Source: a virus. From it: a stretch of 24,977 nt of DNA. The stretch covers positions 1 to 24,977 of the IMG/VR virus record IMGVR_UViG_3300042691_021174. One strand, given 5' to 3'. The notes beneath the pieces are model-generated. The model did not search any database. It was not told the origin of the DNA and was given only the letters and a program-made list of their open reading frames with translations. Every line of letters begins with the position of its first letter. Position 1 is the stretch's first letter. The translations under genes and the position numbers were made by a program. Shown here one piece after another: positions 1-6,753 of this stretch.

Positions 1-1204
1 CCAGCCATTTCCGGACGGGCTTCTCGCTCATCGTCCAGCGGCGGGCCGCGAACATCTGCAAGAAGTTCCCAGGGGGCGGAGAGGCATCGGCGGTAGCCAC
101 GGAGCCCCCGCTATCGCCTTCGACGCCGGCACCACCCGACGCTGCCTCTCCGCCCTCCTCCGCCGCAGCCTGCCATGCGCTCGCGCTGATCCCCTGCGAC
201 AGCACCGGCTTGGATGCGGCAATCGGTCCCTTGTCGTTGATGTCCCGCGACAGGATCGCGGCCCACTCGCGCTCAAACCTGTCCGCAGGCCATGCCGGCT
301 TCATGTGCGCCAGCATCCACCCCTCGGTGAGCGCCTTCGCCTCCTCCGGGGTCGCGACCTGTCCGGCCCGGAGCGCGTGGATGTAGTGCCCAGCCACGCG
401 GGAAAACTCGGACCAGCGGTTCGCGTCCGGCCCGCCGCCCTCGGTGATATCCTGCGTGAGCGCGAGCGGCGCCCGCGTGTCCGTCCCCGTCTCCGGCGTG
501 AACACCAGCAAGCCTTGCTCGTTCACGGTGGGGCGCTTGATGCGCTTCGGCTCTGGCGCCCAGGCCGGACGCTCCGCGTCCGCAATCGCGGCCAGCAGAT
601 CGTCCAGGGTGTAGCGCGTCTCCGGCTCGCACTTGACCAGCGCGACAGGACGCTTCTCGCCGCCCTTGTGGTTGGTCGTGCCGGGCACGCGGATGATTTG
701 CGGGATGCGGAAGAACGCCGCGTCACCGCCCACAAGCTCCGCCAGATGGCGGCGCGTGGCGGCGATCATGCGCGTGTCCTCGCAGGGCTCGTCCAGCAGC
801 CAATACAGGTGGCGCTTCGGGCTCGCGGTTCCGGACGACGCCACGATGATCGAGGGCGGCCCCAGGATTTCGCTCAGGTAGTGCGTGGCCTTCTCCGCCA
901 GCGCCTCGTCGTCCAGGTCAACGAGGATCGACGTGAACGCCATCACGTCATCGTCGTGCGGCGCGGTGCGGGTGACGCCGGGCGCGATGGTGCCGGGCAC
1001 CACGAACGCGCCGATGCCGTTCTCGGTCCACCGGGTCAGGTGGCCCATGGCGCGGGTCGTGTCGCACATGACGGGTTCGGAGAAGGCGCCGAACTTGTCG
1101 GTGCCCTTCTCCCCCACCCCTCGCAGGGCGATGCGCGCCCCTGGCGGCAGGAGCGCCGACAGGAACGCATGGACGCTCGGCGCGTGGATGATCGGGACGC
1201 TCAT
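1..1204 (-). CDS. Phage DNA primase, AEP/RepB-like (3' end outside window)
   Basis: The frame is open from ATG at 1204 to the window edge, giving about 401 residues without a stop, so the C-terminus is missing. Residues 93-100 read SILVDLDD, like the acidic DxD metal site of archaeo-eukaryotic-type primase-polymerases. About 25 residues later comes SSGTASPKRHLYW, then RIPQIIRVPGTTNHKG near residue 170; both are typical of phage and plasmid RepB/prim-pol proteins. The segment after about residue 330 is Gly/Ala/Glu-rich and looks like a linker. In relatives a helicase domain often follows, and I infer but cannot see one here. The start overlaps the stop of the upstream 45-aa gene (ATGA), implying translational coupling. 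It is the last visible gene of an operon that also encodes an HD phosphohydrolase and a GcrA-like protein. It probably primes phage DNA synthesis. Family assignment is fairly sure; activity is inferred. Confidence 0.8.
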   Translation of the reverse strand, partial: MSVPIIHAPSVHAFLSALLPPGARIALRGVGEKGTDKFGAFSEPVMCDTTRAMGHLTRWTENGIGAFVVPGTIAPGVTRTAPHDDDVMAFTSILVDLDDEALAEKATHYLSEILGPPSIIVASSGTASPKRHLYWLLDEPCEDTRMIAATRRHLAELVGGDAAFFRIPQIIRVPGTTNHKGGEKRPVALVKCEPETRYTLDDLLAAIADAERPAWAPEPKRIKRPTVNEQGLLVFTPETGTDTRAPLALTQDITEGGGPDANRWSEFSRVAGHYIHALRAGQVATPEEAKALTEGWMLAHMKPAWPADRFEREWAAILSRDINDKGPIAASKPVLSQGISASAWQAAAEEGGEAASGGAGVEGDSGGSVATADASPPPGNFLQMFAARRWTMSEKPVRKWL

Positions 1205-1338
1205 CGGCTCACCCATGCGGTCGCGAGGAAGGCAACGGCGCTGATGCCGATGAACCAGGGGTTCGGGCCGCTTGCGGTCGCCATCCAGGCGATGGCAAGG
1301 AGCGCGATCCCCAGGATCAAGTAGGGTATTGCGAGCAT
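1201..1338 (-). CDS. 45-aa predicted membrane protein coupled to primase
   Basis: A short ORF translates to 45 residues with two hydrophobic stretches: LILGIALLAIAWMA near the N-terminus and WFIGISAVAFLATAW near the C-terminus. The short polar turn between them contains SGPNP. This fits a small two-pass inner-membrane protein. The ATG is preceded by a CCACCACGGGA leader, a motif shared with other starts in this genome, and the stop overlaps the primase ATG as ATGA. Codon third positions are mostly G or C, as in its neighbours. I do not recognise a family. It could be a holin-like or superinfection-exclusion peptide, but its place between regulator and primase does not support either strongly. 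Confidence 0.55.
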   Translation of the reverse strand: MLAIPYLILGIALLAIAWMATASGPNPWFIGISAVAFLATAWVSR

Positions 1339-1372
1339 GTGGTGGCGTGTCCCGTGGTGGGGTTGTGGTGGG

Positions 1373-1729
1373 TTACTCGTCGTCGCTGAAAGGTGTTGCT
1401 GACCGCTGCGGTAGTTGCAGTGTGCCGTAGCCTGCCAGGGCGATAACGCGCTCCGGCGTGTCGTTGGACGGGTTCCGGTCGTTCCCTCGCCGCGACAGCA
1501 TCCCGCTCTTTTCGTGAGCGTCCGGCTGGCGCTGGCGCTTCGCGGCCCACTCCGCCTGCTTCATGAGCCAGCGGTCGCGCTTGGCGGCGCTCCGCGTGCG
1601 GTCATACACAAGCGCAGCGTGCGTCCCGCAGTAGGGCAAGGCTCCGTCCGTGGCGGCCCCGCAATAGGCGTGCGCCTCTTGCGGGTCGCCCGTGATGTAT
1701 TGGCACTCCAAGGTGGTGCGCCGCGACAT
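1373..1729 (-). CDS. GcrA-like protein lacking the N-terminal DNA-binding domain
   Basis: This 118-aa protein starts directly with a Cys/His pattern: C9, a GDP motif at 14-16, C23-G, then YCGTH at 33-37 (C34, H37). It matches the C-terminal region of the GcrA cell-cycle regulator family, the part that contacts sigma-70 in Caulobacter. The usual N-terminal helix-turn-helix of GcrA is absent, and the upstream gene ends only four bases before this ATG, so no longer version exists here. Residues 46-80 are strongly basic and could contact nucleic acid. GcrA normally activates promoters carrying CcrM-methylated GANTC. A version with only the sigma-binding part might redirect or compete with host GcrA, which is inference. 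It lies in the operon with HD phosphohydrolase and primase. Family call is good; mechanism is unknown. Confidence 0.75.
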   Translation of the reverse strand: MSRRTTLECQYITGDPQEAHAYCGAATDGALPYCGTHAALVYDRTRSAAKRDRWLMKQAEWAAKRQRQPDAHEKSGMLSRRGNDRNPSNDTPERVIALAGYGTLQLPQRSATPFSDDE

Positions 1730-1733
1730 GGAG

Positions 1734-2834
1734 CTAGTGCCGCGTCTCGGTGGTCGGCGCCGTCCGCAGCAGCCCCATCAGGCGGCTTTCAGCGTCTTCT
1801 TCCATCGCCTGCAAGGCGGCGCGGGCGGGGTCCGTCTTGACCAACTCCGGGTCCAGGCCGCCCCGAAGGTTGTCGGCGCTCATCGCTTCGAGAAACTTCT
1901 TCGCAAACCGGACGATGGCGAGCGCCGCATCGTCTCCCGCGACGCGCAGCTTGTCGTCCGGAACGTCGCCCGTGGTCGCGCAGGCGGCCGCGATCGCCGC
2001 CTTGGCGGCGGGCAGCTTGAGTTGTTCGGGGACCGGCGCCTCGGTGTAGGCGAGCCCGAACAGGCGCGAGGACGAAAGCGGACGCCACCGCAGGGAGCGG
2101 GTCCGCGCCTCCTCCATCATGGAGTGAGCCCGGACGATCGCGGGGGAGCGCGGCGCGACGTTTTCCAGGCGCCGGACCTCCGCCTCAAACCGCAGCACCC
2201 ACAACATCGACGCATGAGGGCCGGCCTGCGCGTCCATGTTGCCGGCGTCGGGGTGAACGTCATGGGCTTCGAGCCATTCCGTCCCGTCCGGAAGCCCGTA
2301 GTCCACGGGCCGGAGGTTCGCGACCATGGCCTCGGCGGTCGCGGCTTCGTTCATGCGGCCGGCGCTGGCGTTCTTCATCGCGGCCTCGCGATACGAAAGA
2401 ACGTTCGCGCTGACTTCGTGCCGCAAAGCCTCCTTGTCCGCCGCCCGCAGCGCGGGGTGGTTCATGATGCCGCGCGGAAGCTCGAAGGCTTCTTCGACAA
2501 CGGCCATGACGTTGTTCTCGATGTGCGCGTAGCTCGGCAGGATGCGCTTCAACGGCGCCGGCACGTCGCCCATGTAGCACTCCGCCGCATCGTGCAGCAG
2601 CGCGGCCAGCAGAAGCTCCGGCGTCTGGCGCACGGCGTCCGGATGCTCGGCGCGCAGAATGTCCGCGACGATGATCGAGTGGACCGCGACCGGGGTGCGG
2701 TGCGCGTGCGAGCCGCAATAGCGGATGATGCTCGCCAGCGAGTGAGAGATGTCGTCCAGCCGGATCATGCTGGCGTCGGGGCGGTTCAGGTAGAACCGCG
2801 CTCCGCTGGCGGTGAACACAAACGGGTCGTGCAT
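1734..2834 (-). CDS. HD-domain phosphohydrolase (YfbR-like nucleotidase type)
   Basis: This 366-aa protein has an N-terminal HD domain. The pattern VAVHS (H52), LLHDAAE (H81-D82) and MGDVPAPLKR (from residue 88) is the metal-binding layout of the HD family. The opening, with GARFYLNRPD and DDISHSLASI, is typical of phage and YfbR-like HD hydrolases that act on nucleoside monophosphates. The C-terminal half, after about residue 200, is not familiar and makes the protein longer than the roughly 200-aa single-domain form. A likely role is adjusting the nucleotide pool during phage replication, inferred from family and from the downstream primase. The ATG at 2834 is preceded by a CCACCACGGAG leader. 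The TGTCA-N3-TGACA palindrome lies about 35 bases upstream, so this gene probably opens a repressor-controlled operon. Confidence 0.8.
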   Translation of the reverse strand: MHDPFVFTASGARFYLNRPDASMIRLDDISHSLASIIRYCGSHAHRTPVAVHSIIVADILRAEHPDAVRQTPELLLAALLHDAAECYMGDVPAPLKRILPSYAHIENNVMAVVEEAFELPRGIMNHPALRAADKEALRHEVSANVLSYREAAMKNASAGRMNEAATAEAMVANLRPVDYGLPDGTEWLEAHDVHPDAGNMDAQAGPHASMLWVLRFEAEVRRLENVAPRSPAIVRAHSMMEEARTRSLRWRPLSSSRLFGLAYTEAPVPEQLKLPAAKAAIAAACATTGDVPDDKLRVAGDDAALAIVRFAKKFLEAMSADNLRGGLDPELVKTDPARAALQAMEEDAESRLMGLLRTAPTTETRH

Positions 2835-2919
2835 AGGTGGTGGGCTCCGTGGTGGGTTATCAGCAATGTCATGCTGACAGACCGGAGGACACCATACAAC
2901 GCCCTACCCTGGCAAGGGT
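2835..2919 (-). promoter_or_regulatory. Intergenic control region of HD-GcrA-primase operon
   Basis: This 85-base gap lies between the endolysin stop and the HD gene start. It is locally more AT-rich than the flanks (TTTATTTTG near 2920). It contains the operator-like palindrome at 2867-2879 and the CCACCAC-type leader next to the start codon. I looked for -35/-10 pairs on the minus strand and found none convincing: TTGCCA is followed by TATGGT only 13 bases later. A promoter is expected here because of the operator, but its exact position is not resolved. Confidence 0.45.
2867..2879. promoter_or_regulatory. Operator-like palindrome TGTCATGCTGACA
   Basis: A perfect 5-bp inverted repeat, TGTCA and TGACA, is separated by three bases. 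The same arms with the same spacing occur at 12400-12412 in the repressor/Cro intergenic region. Finding it in both control regions suggests a common binding site, most simply for the XRE repressor at 12466-12888 or the Cro-like protein at 12019-12288. Confidence 0.6.
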
Positions 2920-3525
2920 TTATTTTGCCTCCCGCGCCATTTTTTCGGCGCGGTCCCGCACGTCCACGACGCGACGGGTCCAGCCGCGCCCAAAGTCGTC
3001 CCAGGTGGGCAGGGTTTGCAGCCACGCGAGCCGGCGCCCGCATATGATCTTCGCCGTCAGCGCCGGGTCCGCGTTGCGGACTGCCGCCAGCGTGCGCGGC
3101 CCGAACAGGCCATCAACCTCGGCGCCGACTGCTTCCTGTAGAAACCTCGTCGCTCTCCCCGGCCCGCTGTTCACGGCGAAGTCGAACGTCGCGAGGTCGA
3201 TACCGGCGGGGAGGTCGTCCCCCCGCACGTCCCGCCAGAACCAGCCGCGATAGACGCGCGACGCAAGCTCCGGCGTCACCAGGACGATATCGGCCTTGTC
3301 CACGTCCCCATCGCCATCGAGGTCGAACATGGAGCCACGCGAGCGCGCATAGCGCAGCGAAATACCATGGTTCGTAGCCCCACCAGGATCGCGGGGGTGG
3401 TCCACATAGCCCCCTTCGTGCCGGAGGATGATCGGGATGCACGCTGCGAAGCGCGCGTCCGGATCGTCCCGGCGGAGAGGCGCGATTACGGACGGCGCGC
3501 GACGCGCCGGAAGGAACCAAGCCAT
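2920..3525 (-). CDS. Endolysin, glycoside hydrolase 108 type, with EF-hand-like insert
   Basis: This 201-aa protein carries the GH108 signature HEGGYVDHPRDPGGATNHGIS at residues 36-56, with E37 the expected catalytic glutamate. DFAVNSGPGRA (115-125) follows, then a C-terminal peptidoglycan-binding-3-like part (EAVGAEVDGLFGPRTLAAV). It should cleave host peptidoglycan at lysis. No N-terminal signal peptide is obvious, so release probably needs the adjacent holin. Residues 68-79 read DLDGDGDVDKAD, a complete 12-residue EF-hand or dockerin-type calcium loop, sitting where many relatives have a shorter connector. The gene is last in the lysis cassette holin, Rz, Rz1, endolysin. An AGGAG-like site (GGAG) lies 11 bases upstream of the ATG. 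Assignment is confident. Confidence 0.9.
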   Translation of the reverse strand: MAWFLPARRAPSVIAPLRRDDPDARFAACIPIILRHEGGYVDHPRDPGGATNHGISLRYARSRGSMFDLDGDGDVDKADIVLVTPELASRVYRGWFWRDVRGDDLPAGIDLATFDFAVNSGPGRATRFLQEAVGAEVDGLFGPRTLAAVRNADPALTAKIICGRRLAWLQTLPTWDDFGRGWTRRVVDVRDRAEKMAREAK

Positions 3526-3531
3526 CGAGCA

Positions 3532-3768
3532 TTATTCTCCGCACACGGCGCGACGGCGGGCGCGCAGGATGCGGTAGTCCTGCATCATCTGCGGAAGCTC
3601 GGCGTCAGGTGGTAGGGATGAGAGTTCGAGAGCGGCGCGCGTGGTGCGCTCCGCCGAGTAGGGGGTGATCGGCAGGGCCTCGCACACGCCTGGGCTAGAA
3701 GGTGCCATCGCGCAGGCTGCGGAGAACATCACTGTCGCCGCGAGAACGGATATCGCGTTCAGCCTCAT
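3532..3768 (-). CDS. Rz1-like outer-membrane spanin lipoprotein
   Basis: The 78-aa product begins with a lipoprotein signal: MRLNAISVLAATVMFSAAC, with lipobox residues SAAC and the modified cysteine at C19. The mature part is short and has several prolines (APSSPG, LPITPY, SLPPDAELP), as is common for Rz1-type o-spanins. It overlaps the 3' end of the Rz-like gene by 74 bases in a different frame, the classical overlapping Rz/Rz1 arrangement. It should be anchored in the outer membrane and join the inner-membrane spanin to fuse the two membranes in the last step of lysis. The C-terminal half is helical and basic, so it differs from the shortest Rz1 proteins, but position and signal make the call reasonable. 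Confidence 0.75.
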   Translation of the reverse strand: MRLNAISVLAATVMFSAACAMAPSSPGVCEALPITPYSAERTTRAALELSSLPPDAELPQMMQDYRILRARRRAVCGE

Positions 3769-3970
3769 GCGCTCGCTCCACCGCGCGTTGGTCGCGCTGC
3801 TCGATTTGTTCGATGACCTCGCGCCGCCCGTCCGCTTCGCGGCGCTCGCCGTAAACCCACAGGAACACCAGGACGGCGAGCCCAGCGAGCGTGATCCGCC
3901 CCGCTTTCGTGCTGACGAGCCACGCGCCCGCCATGCGAGCCAGGGCGATTGCGCTCGTCACGGTGATCAC
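3695..3970 (-). CDS. Rz-like inner-membrane spanin
   Basis: The 91-aa protein has one hydrophobic segment at about residues 26-40 (ITLAGLAVLVFLWVY). A long charged helix follows (43-80), rich in E, R and Q, suitable for a periplasmic coiled coil. This is the architecture of an Rz-type i-spanin. The start is GTG at 3970, which overlaps the holin stop as GTGA, so translation is probably coupled to the holin. Its 3' part overlaps the Rz1-like lipoprotein gene. The name rests on architecture and context, since spanins diverge too fast for sequence recognition. Confidence 0.75.
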   Translation of the reverse strand: MITVTSAIALARMAGAWLVSTKAGRITLAGLAVLVFLWVYGERREADGRREVIEQIEQRDQRAVERAHEAERDIRSRGDSDVLRSLRDGTF

Positions 3971-4185
3971 TTGGAAAAGTCCTTCCGCTTCTCCGCCCCC
4001 TCAGGGGTCAGGAAGGCGTCCACCGCCAGCCAGATTGCGGACAGGATCGCAACCACGGTGCCGGCCTGCGTCAGCGCGTCCGGATCAATGAACCCGAAGT
4101 ATCCACCGACTGCCGCCATGACGCCGGCCGCCCGCTTCGTGTTGCGTTCGGTGGCGCGCTCTTTGAGCCATGCGAGGGTCGTCAT
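3967..4185 (-). CDS. Holin, two predicted membrane segments
   Basis: The product has 72 aa: a short charged N-terminus (residues 1-18), a hydrophobic segment at about 18-33 (AAGVMAAVGGYFGFI), a turn with DPD, a second segment at about 40-58 (AGTVVAILSAIWLAVDAFL), and a basic tail ending KRKDFSK. Size, topology and position at the head of the spanin/endolysin cluster fit a class II-type holin that permeabilises the inner membrane to release the endolysin. The ATG overlaps the stop of the tail-like gene by one base (TGATG). I chose this start because longer in-frame extensions run into the upstream gene and lose protein-like character. Confidence 0.8.
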   Translation of the reverse strand: MTTLAWLKERATERNTKRAAGVMAAVGGYFGFIDPDALTQAGTVVAILSAIWLAVDAFLTPEGAEKRKDFSK

Positions 4186-5153
4186 CAGCCGAACGCCATA
4201 TAGAGGAAGGATTGACCCGCAGCGTTCTTGGACAACGGCGGTCGAAATGTGGTGCCGCTCACAATGACGCCGTTCGCATCGGTTGTGATTGCGGAGTTGG
4301 ACCAGGGTTGCCAATACTTTGTCCACGGCGAGGTCGGATTGCTTTGCGCCTCGTAGTTGTGCATCCAGTTCGCGGCGGTCGTCTGGAACAGATACAGCGA
4401 CTTGATCTTGACGCCGGTTTCCACCGTCGCGCCGTTGGCCGCGCCGTCGCCGGAATACGAGCCGATCTTCAACACGCCGGGGCGAGAAGCGAACATCAGC
4501 ACCAGCGACGCATTGCCGGTCGCGTTGAGCGCGGTTCCTGCCACGTTGCCGATAGTGACCTGCGTGGCGGTCGGGTTCGTATTGTTGAGCCAGTTGTTCG
4601 TCGCCGTGCCGATGTTCGCAGGGAAAAAGCAGAGGTTGGCAGCGCCACCCAGCGATGGCGCGATATACATGCCCCACGAGTTGGCGGCGGCTGACATATT
4701 GCGCGCCCACATGATCTCAGGCGCTACGCCGAGATTGTGCGAAACCGTCTGGCCGGCCGCGCCGTTGCCGCTGATAAACGCCCCGTCGAAGAAACCGCGC
4801 CGCCGCTGCACCGCCTGCCAGACGTATTCAGTCGCAGCCGCGTTGACCGTGGTCGCCGTTCCCAGCGAGAACGAGCTAGAGCCGAACGCGGTAAAGCCCT
4901 GCGCGTCTGCGCCGAAGGGGACCACGCCGGACACGTTGAATAGGCCAAAGTTGCCCACGCCGATCAGCGCCGGCCCGCCCAGCCGCGTATAGTTGGCACC
5001 ACGGTTGATCATCACAAGGTCAGGCGTCATGCCCGTCTGGATGGTCCGCGCGCTGCCGCTGCCGGTGTAGCCGCCGACATTGATGAGCCTTCCGCTCAGC
5101 ACACCCCCGGAGCGTAGCCGGGCAATGCGTCCGCGTCCGCCACCGAACGCCAT
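4185..5153 (-). CDS. Tail-fibre/appendage-like protein with three internal repeats
   Basis: The 322-aa protein is rich in G, A, T, S and N, as expected for an extended beta-structured virion protein. A unit recurs three times, near residues 27-49, 122-149 and 229-255. It has the form Y/F-x-G-x-G, then a V or I, a G or L, a P or K, and a hydrophobic strand; the first begins GGYTGSGSARTIQTG and the third GSYSGDGAANGATVETG. The style matches phage proteins of the DUF7483 kind, probably tail-associated host-contact proteins. It starts four bases after the stop of the gene before it, with no clear ribosome site, so it probably relies on coupling. The C-terminus (LYMAFG) ends directly on the holin start. 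Structural role is likely; receptor binding is inference. Confidence 0.65.
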   Translation of the reverse strand: MAFGGGRGRIARLRSGGVLSGRLINVGGYTGSGSARTIQTGMTPDLVMINRGANYTRLGGPALIGVGNFGLFNVSGVVPFGADAQGFTAFGSSSFSLGTATTVNAAATEYVWQAVQRRRGFFDGAFISGNGAAGQTVSHNLGVAPEIMWARNMSAAANSWGMYIAPSLGGAANLCFFPANIGTATNNWLNNTNPTATQVTIGNVAGTALNATGNASLVLMFASRPGVLKIGSYSGDGAANGATVETGVKIKSLYLFQTTAANWMHNYEAQSNPTSPWTKYWQPWSNSAITTDANGVIVSGTTFRPPLSKNAAGQSFLYMAFG

Positions 5154-5156
5154 GGA

Positions 5157-5498
5157 TCAGATGCCCGTGCCGGTCGTGATGAACAGGTCGGTTGTCTCGC
5201 CCGAATTGCAGATCGCCGCAATGTGCGTGATATCCGCCGCAAGCTCGAAGATTTCGGCGCTCTTGTTCGCGCCAATATACATGGTCGTGTCCACCGTCGC
5301 GGTGATGCCGTTGCTGGTCCCGAAGGCGACGAAGCACTCGTTGTCGCCGCCGTTCACAAGGCGCACGTTCCGCCGAACACCGGCCGGGAAGGTGCCGGGG
5401 ACGGCGACGTTGCCGCTCGCTGCGGTGACGGCGAGCTTCGCGGACGCGACCGGCTGGAACAGCCGGAGGTCGCCCATGGTGCCCTGGAAGATGCTCAT
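5157..5498 (-). CDS. Small structural protein, unknown
   Basis: The 113-aa product is rich in V, A, T and G with alternating hydrophobic and polar residues (RLFQPVASAKLAVTAAS, RNVRLVNGGDNECFVAFG). This suggests a compact beta-sandwich such as found in phage head decoration, head fibre or tail accessory proteins. The NGGDNECFVAFGTS stretch resembles motifs in such proteins, but I do not recognise a family. I chose the ATG at 5498 because the protein-like composition begins there. It follows the stop of the upstream gene after one base and precedes the fibre-like gene, so all three probably form one structural unit. Confidence 0.6.
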   Translation of the reverse strand: MSIFQGTMGDLRLFQPVASAKLAVTAASGNVAVPGTFPAGVRRNVRLVNGGDNECFVAFGTSNGITATVDTTMYIGANKSAEIFELAADITHIAAICNSGETTDLFITTGTGI

Positions 5499-5499
5499 G

Positions 5500-5823
5500 T
5501 CAGGCGGCTCCCGAGACGCGATAGGTCGGATTTCCGGACGACAGCGCGGGGTTGAGCCGATACAGGACGCCCGGCTCCGGCTCGTCCAGCGACACGGAGA
5601 AAGCACTCGTCCAAGAGTTCGGCGCGCCGTTCGGCAGGGTGCAGTTGTGCCAGTTGCTCCCGCCGTCAAAGCTCCGCTCGATGGCGATGCCTCCGACGAA
5701 AGACCCCGAGACGGTCAGGTTGAAGCGGCCGGTCCAGACGCCAACAGGGGCGGCCGCGCTGCCAGCCAGGATGCCGGATACGACGCGGCCCTGCTCACCG
5801 ATCCTGGAAGATGGGCTTCCCAT
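5500..5823 (-). CDS. Small tail/structural protein, unknown
   Basis: The 107-aa product contains VSGSFVGGIAIERSFDGGSNWHNCTLP, shown here only in its key parts: a FVGGIAIERSFDGG strand-turn-strand pattern often seen in short phage structural proteins, where it reads S-F-x-G-x-x-x-x-ERSFDGG-x-x-W. The C-terminus ends in YRVSGAA. I infer a virion or tail accessory role from this and from the two genes after it. The start at 5823 (ATG) was preferred over the TTG at 5844. A candidate promoter lies just upstream (5859-5887), which would separate this unit from the early operon. Confidence 0.6.
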   Translation of the reverse strand: MGSPSSRIGEQGRVVSGILAGSAAAPVGVWTGRFNLTVSGSFVGGIAIERSFDGGSNWHNCTLPNGAPNSWTSAFSVSLDEPEPGVLYRLNPALSSGNPTYRVSGAA

Positions 5824-5858
5824 TTGCCTGCACACCCCGACCAAACGTGTAGGGTGTC

Positions 5859-5887
5859 AGTATAGCGCCATCCGGACGGCTCCGCCA
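5859..5887 (-). promoter_or_regulatory. Weak candidate promoter for structural/lysis unit
   Basis: On the minus strand TATACT (5859-5864) is a good -10 hexamer. The hexamer 17 bases upstream, TGGCGG (5882-5887), is a poor -35 and overlaps the loop of the hairpin at 5871-5896. A phage-specific sigma context or an activator would be needed. The call rests mainly on the -10 and on its position about 30 bases before a gene start. Confidence 0.3.
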
Positions 5888-5896
5888 CCGTCCGGA
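5871..5896. terminator. Hairpin after nuclease gene, possible terminator
   Basis: A perfect 9-bp GC-rich inverted repeat (TCCGGACGG / CCGTCCGGA) with an 8-base loop lies between the nuclease stop and the structural genes. No T-run follows on either strand, so intrinsic termination would be weak. It may act as a Rho-assisted stop, an mRNA 3' stabiliser or a protein site. It marks the border between early and late-type genes. Confidence 0.45.
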
Positions 5897-5907
5897 ATGC
5901 TGGACGA

Positions 5908-6753
5908 TTATTTCATCCAGGCCGGAAGCGCAGGGCCTTTGGGCGGGTTCTTCGGCGCCTCGCCGGCCCAGCATCGGTCCTGGAAGGAACAGAACCGGCA
6001 TTGCCATGCGTCCTTGTCCTTCCCCAGCCGGGGGAGGGTGTCCACGGACGGCGCGGTGATGACGGTCACGCCGCGATCGGAGGCGGTCTGCGCGGCCTCG
6101 ATATCGAGCGTCAGCACGTCCGCCCAAATCTCGCATGTGTCCTGGTCCTCCGCCGTGAACAGAGCGCGAGGGATGTCCAGGTAGGCCATGTAAAGGTTGA
6201 TCTGCGCGTAGTAGAGCGGCTTGGAGCCCTTGAGCCCCTTGTTTTTGAGGTCTTGGAAGGACCGATGCTTGAGCCCCTTGTTCTCCCAAAGCATCGGGAA
6301 CTCTAAGCCGTCCGCCCAAGTCCAGCCGTCCGGCGCCCACTGAGCTTCATAGGTCGGGCTCCACCCCCGAATGATCCCGTCCGCGTGGCCCTGGATGCGC
6401 GCCTTGCCTGTCTCCGGGTCTTTGGCGGCGTAGAACCCCCACTGTCCGCCGTCCGGCTTCTCCGTCCGCAAGTCGAACCCGGCGGCCCGAAGATACCCCG
6501 CCATGCGGGCTTCTGCGTCGTGGCCGCGCTGGAACACCCGCAGGATTTCGGGCGAGGGCTCACGCCCTGGGTCGGCCGGCGCCCCCTCATACTCGTAGCG
6601 CAGGCGCCGAAGGCACTCCTCCCCCAACAGGGACGCGCCCAGGTAGTCCCGCCTGCCCTGCTGCTCCCGCTGCGCTGCCTGCGCCGCGCCGATCAGGGTC
6701 GAGAGCGCGTGCGAGACACGCTCCGTCTGCGTCGCCTGGGCAAAGTCGATCAT
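5908..6753 (-). CDS. Cas4/RecB-like PD-(D/E)XK nuclease with Fe-S cysteines
   Basis: The 281-aa protein shows the nuclease core in order: H78 region, GHADGII with D125, MLWENKG with E157 and K159, and YYAQINLYMAYL with Q184 (the QxxxY motif). Four cysteines bracket the core: C47, then C252, C255 and C261 in QCRFCSFQDRCW. This is the spacing of Cas4/AddB-type iron-sulfur nucleases. It should be an exonuclease that trims DNA ends to give single strands, working with the SSB-like protein, ATPase and helicase encoded upstream. There is no CRISPR array or other cas gene in the window, so this is a phage recombination enzyme rather than a CRISPR adaptation protein. It starts inside the stop of the 67-aa gene (ATGA) and is the last gene of the early operon. 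Confidence 0.85.
   Translation of the reverse strand: MIDFAQATQTERVSHALSTLIGAAQAAQREQQGRRDYLGASLLGEECLRRLRYEYEGAPADPGREPSPEILRVFQRGHDAEARMAGYLRAAGFDLRTEKPDGGQWGFYAAKDPETGKARIQGHADGIIRGWSPTYEAQWAPDGWTWADGLEFPMLWENKGLKHRSFQDLKNKGLKGSKPLYYAQINLYMAYLDIPRALFTAEDQDTCEIWADVLTLDIEAAQTASDRGVTVITAPSVDTLPRLGKDKDAWQCRFCSFQDRCWAGEAPKNPPKGPALPAWMK

Noticed and set aside
305-1324. Long plus-strand open frame opposite the primase gene
   Set aside because: Arg-rich antisense shadow; the minus frame has clear primase motifs and better codon bias.
1692-3047. 451-codon plus-strand open frame
   Set aside because: Runs antisense to the HD gene and across its control region; the composition is Arg/Gly/Val-rich with no motif.
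5871-5896. Frequent TCCGGA/GTCCGG words as an uptake-type signal
   Set aside because: They look common across genes, but GC-rich codon use can explain this; no counting was possible.
5908-6753. CRISPR adaptation system based on the Cas4-like nuclease
   Set aside because: No cas1/cas2 and no repeat-spacer array were seen in the window.
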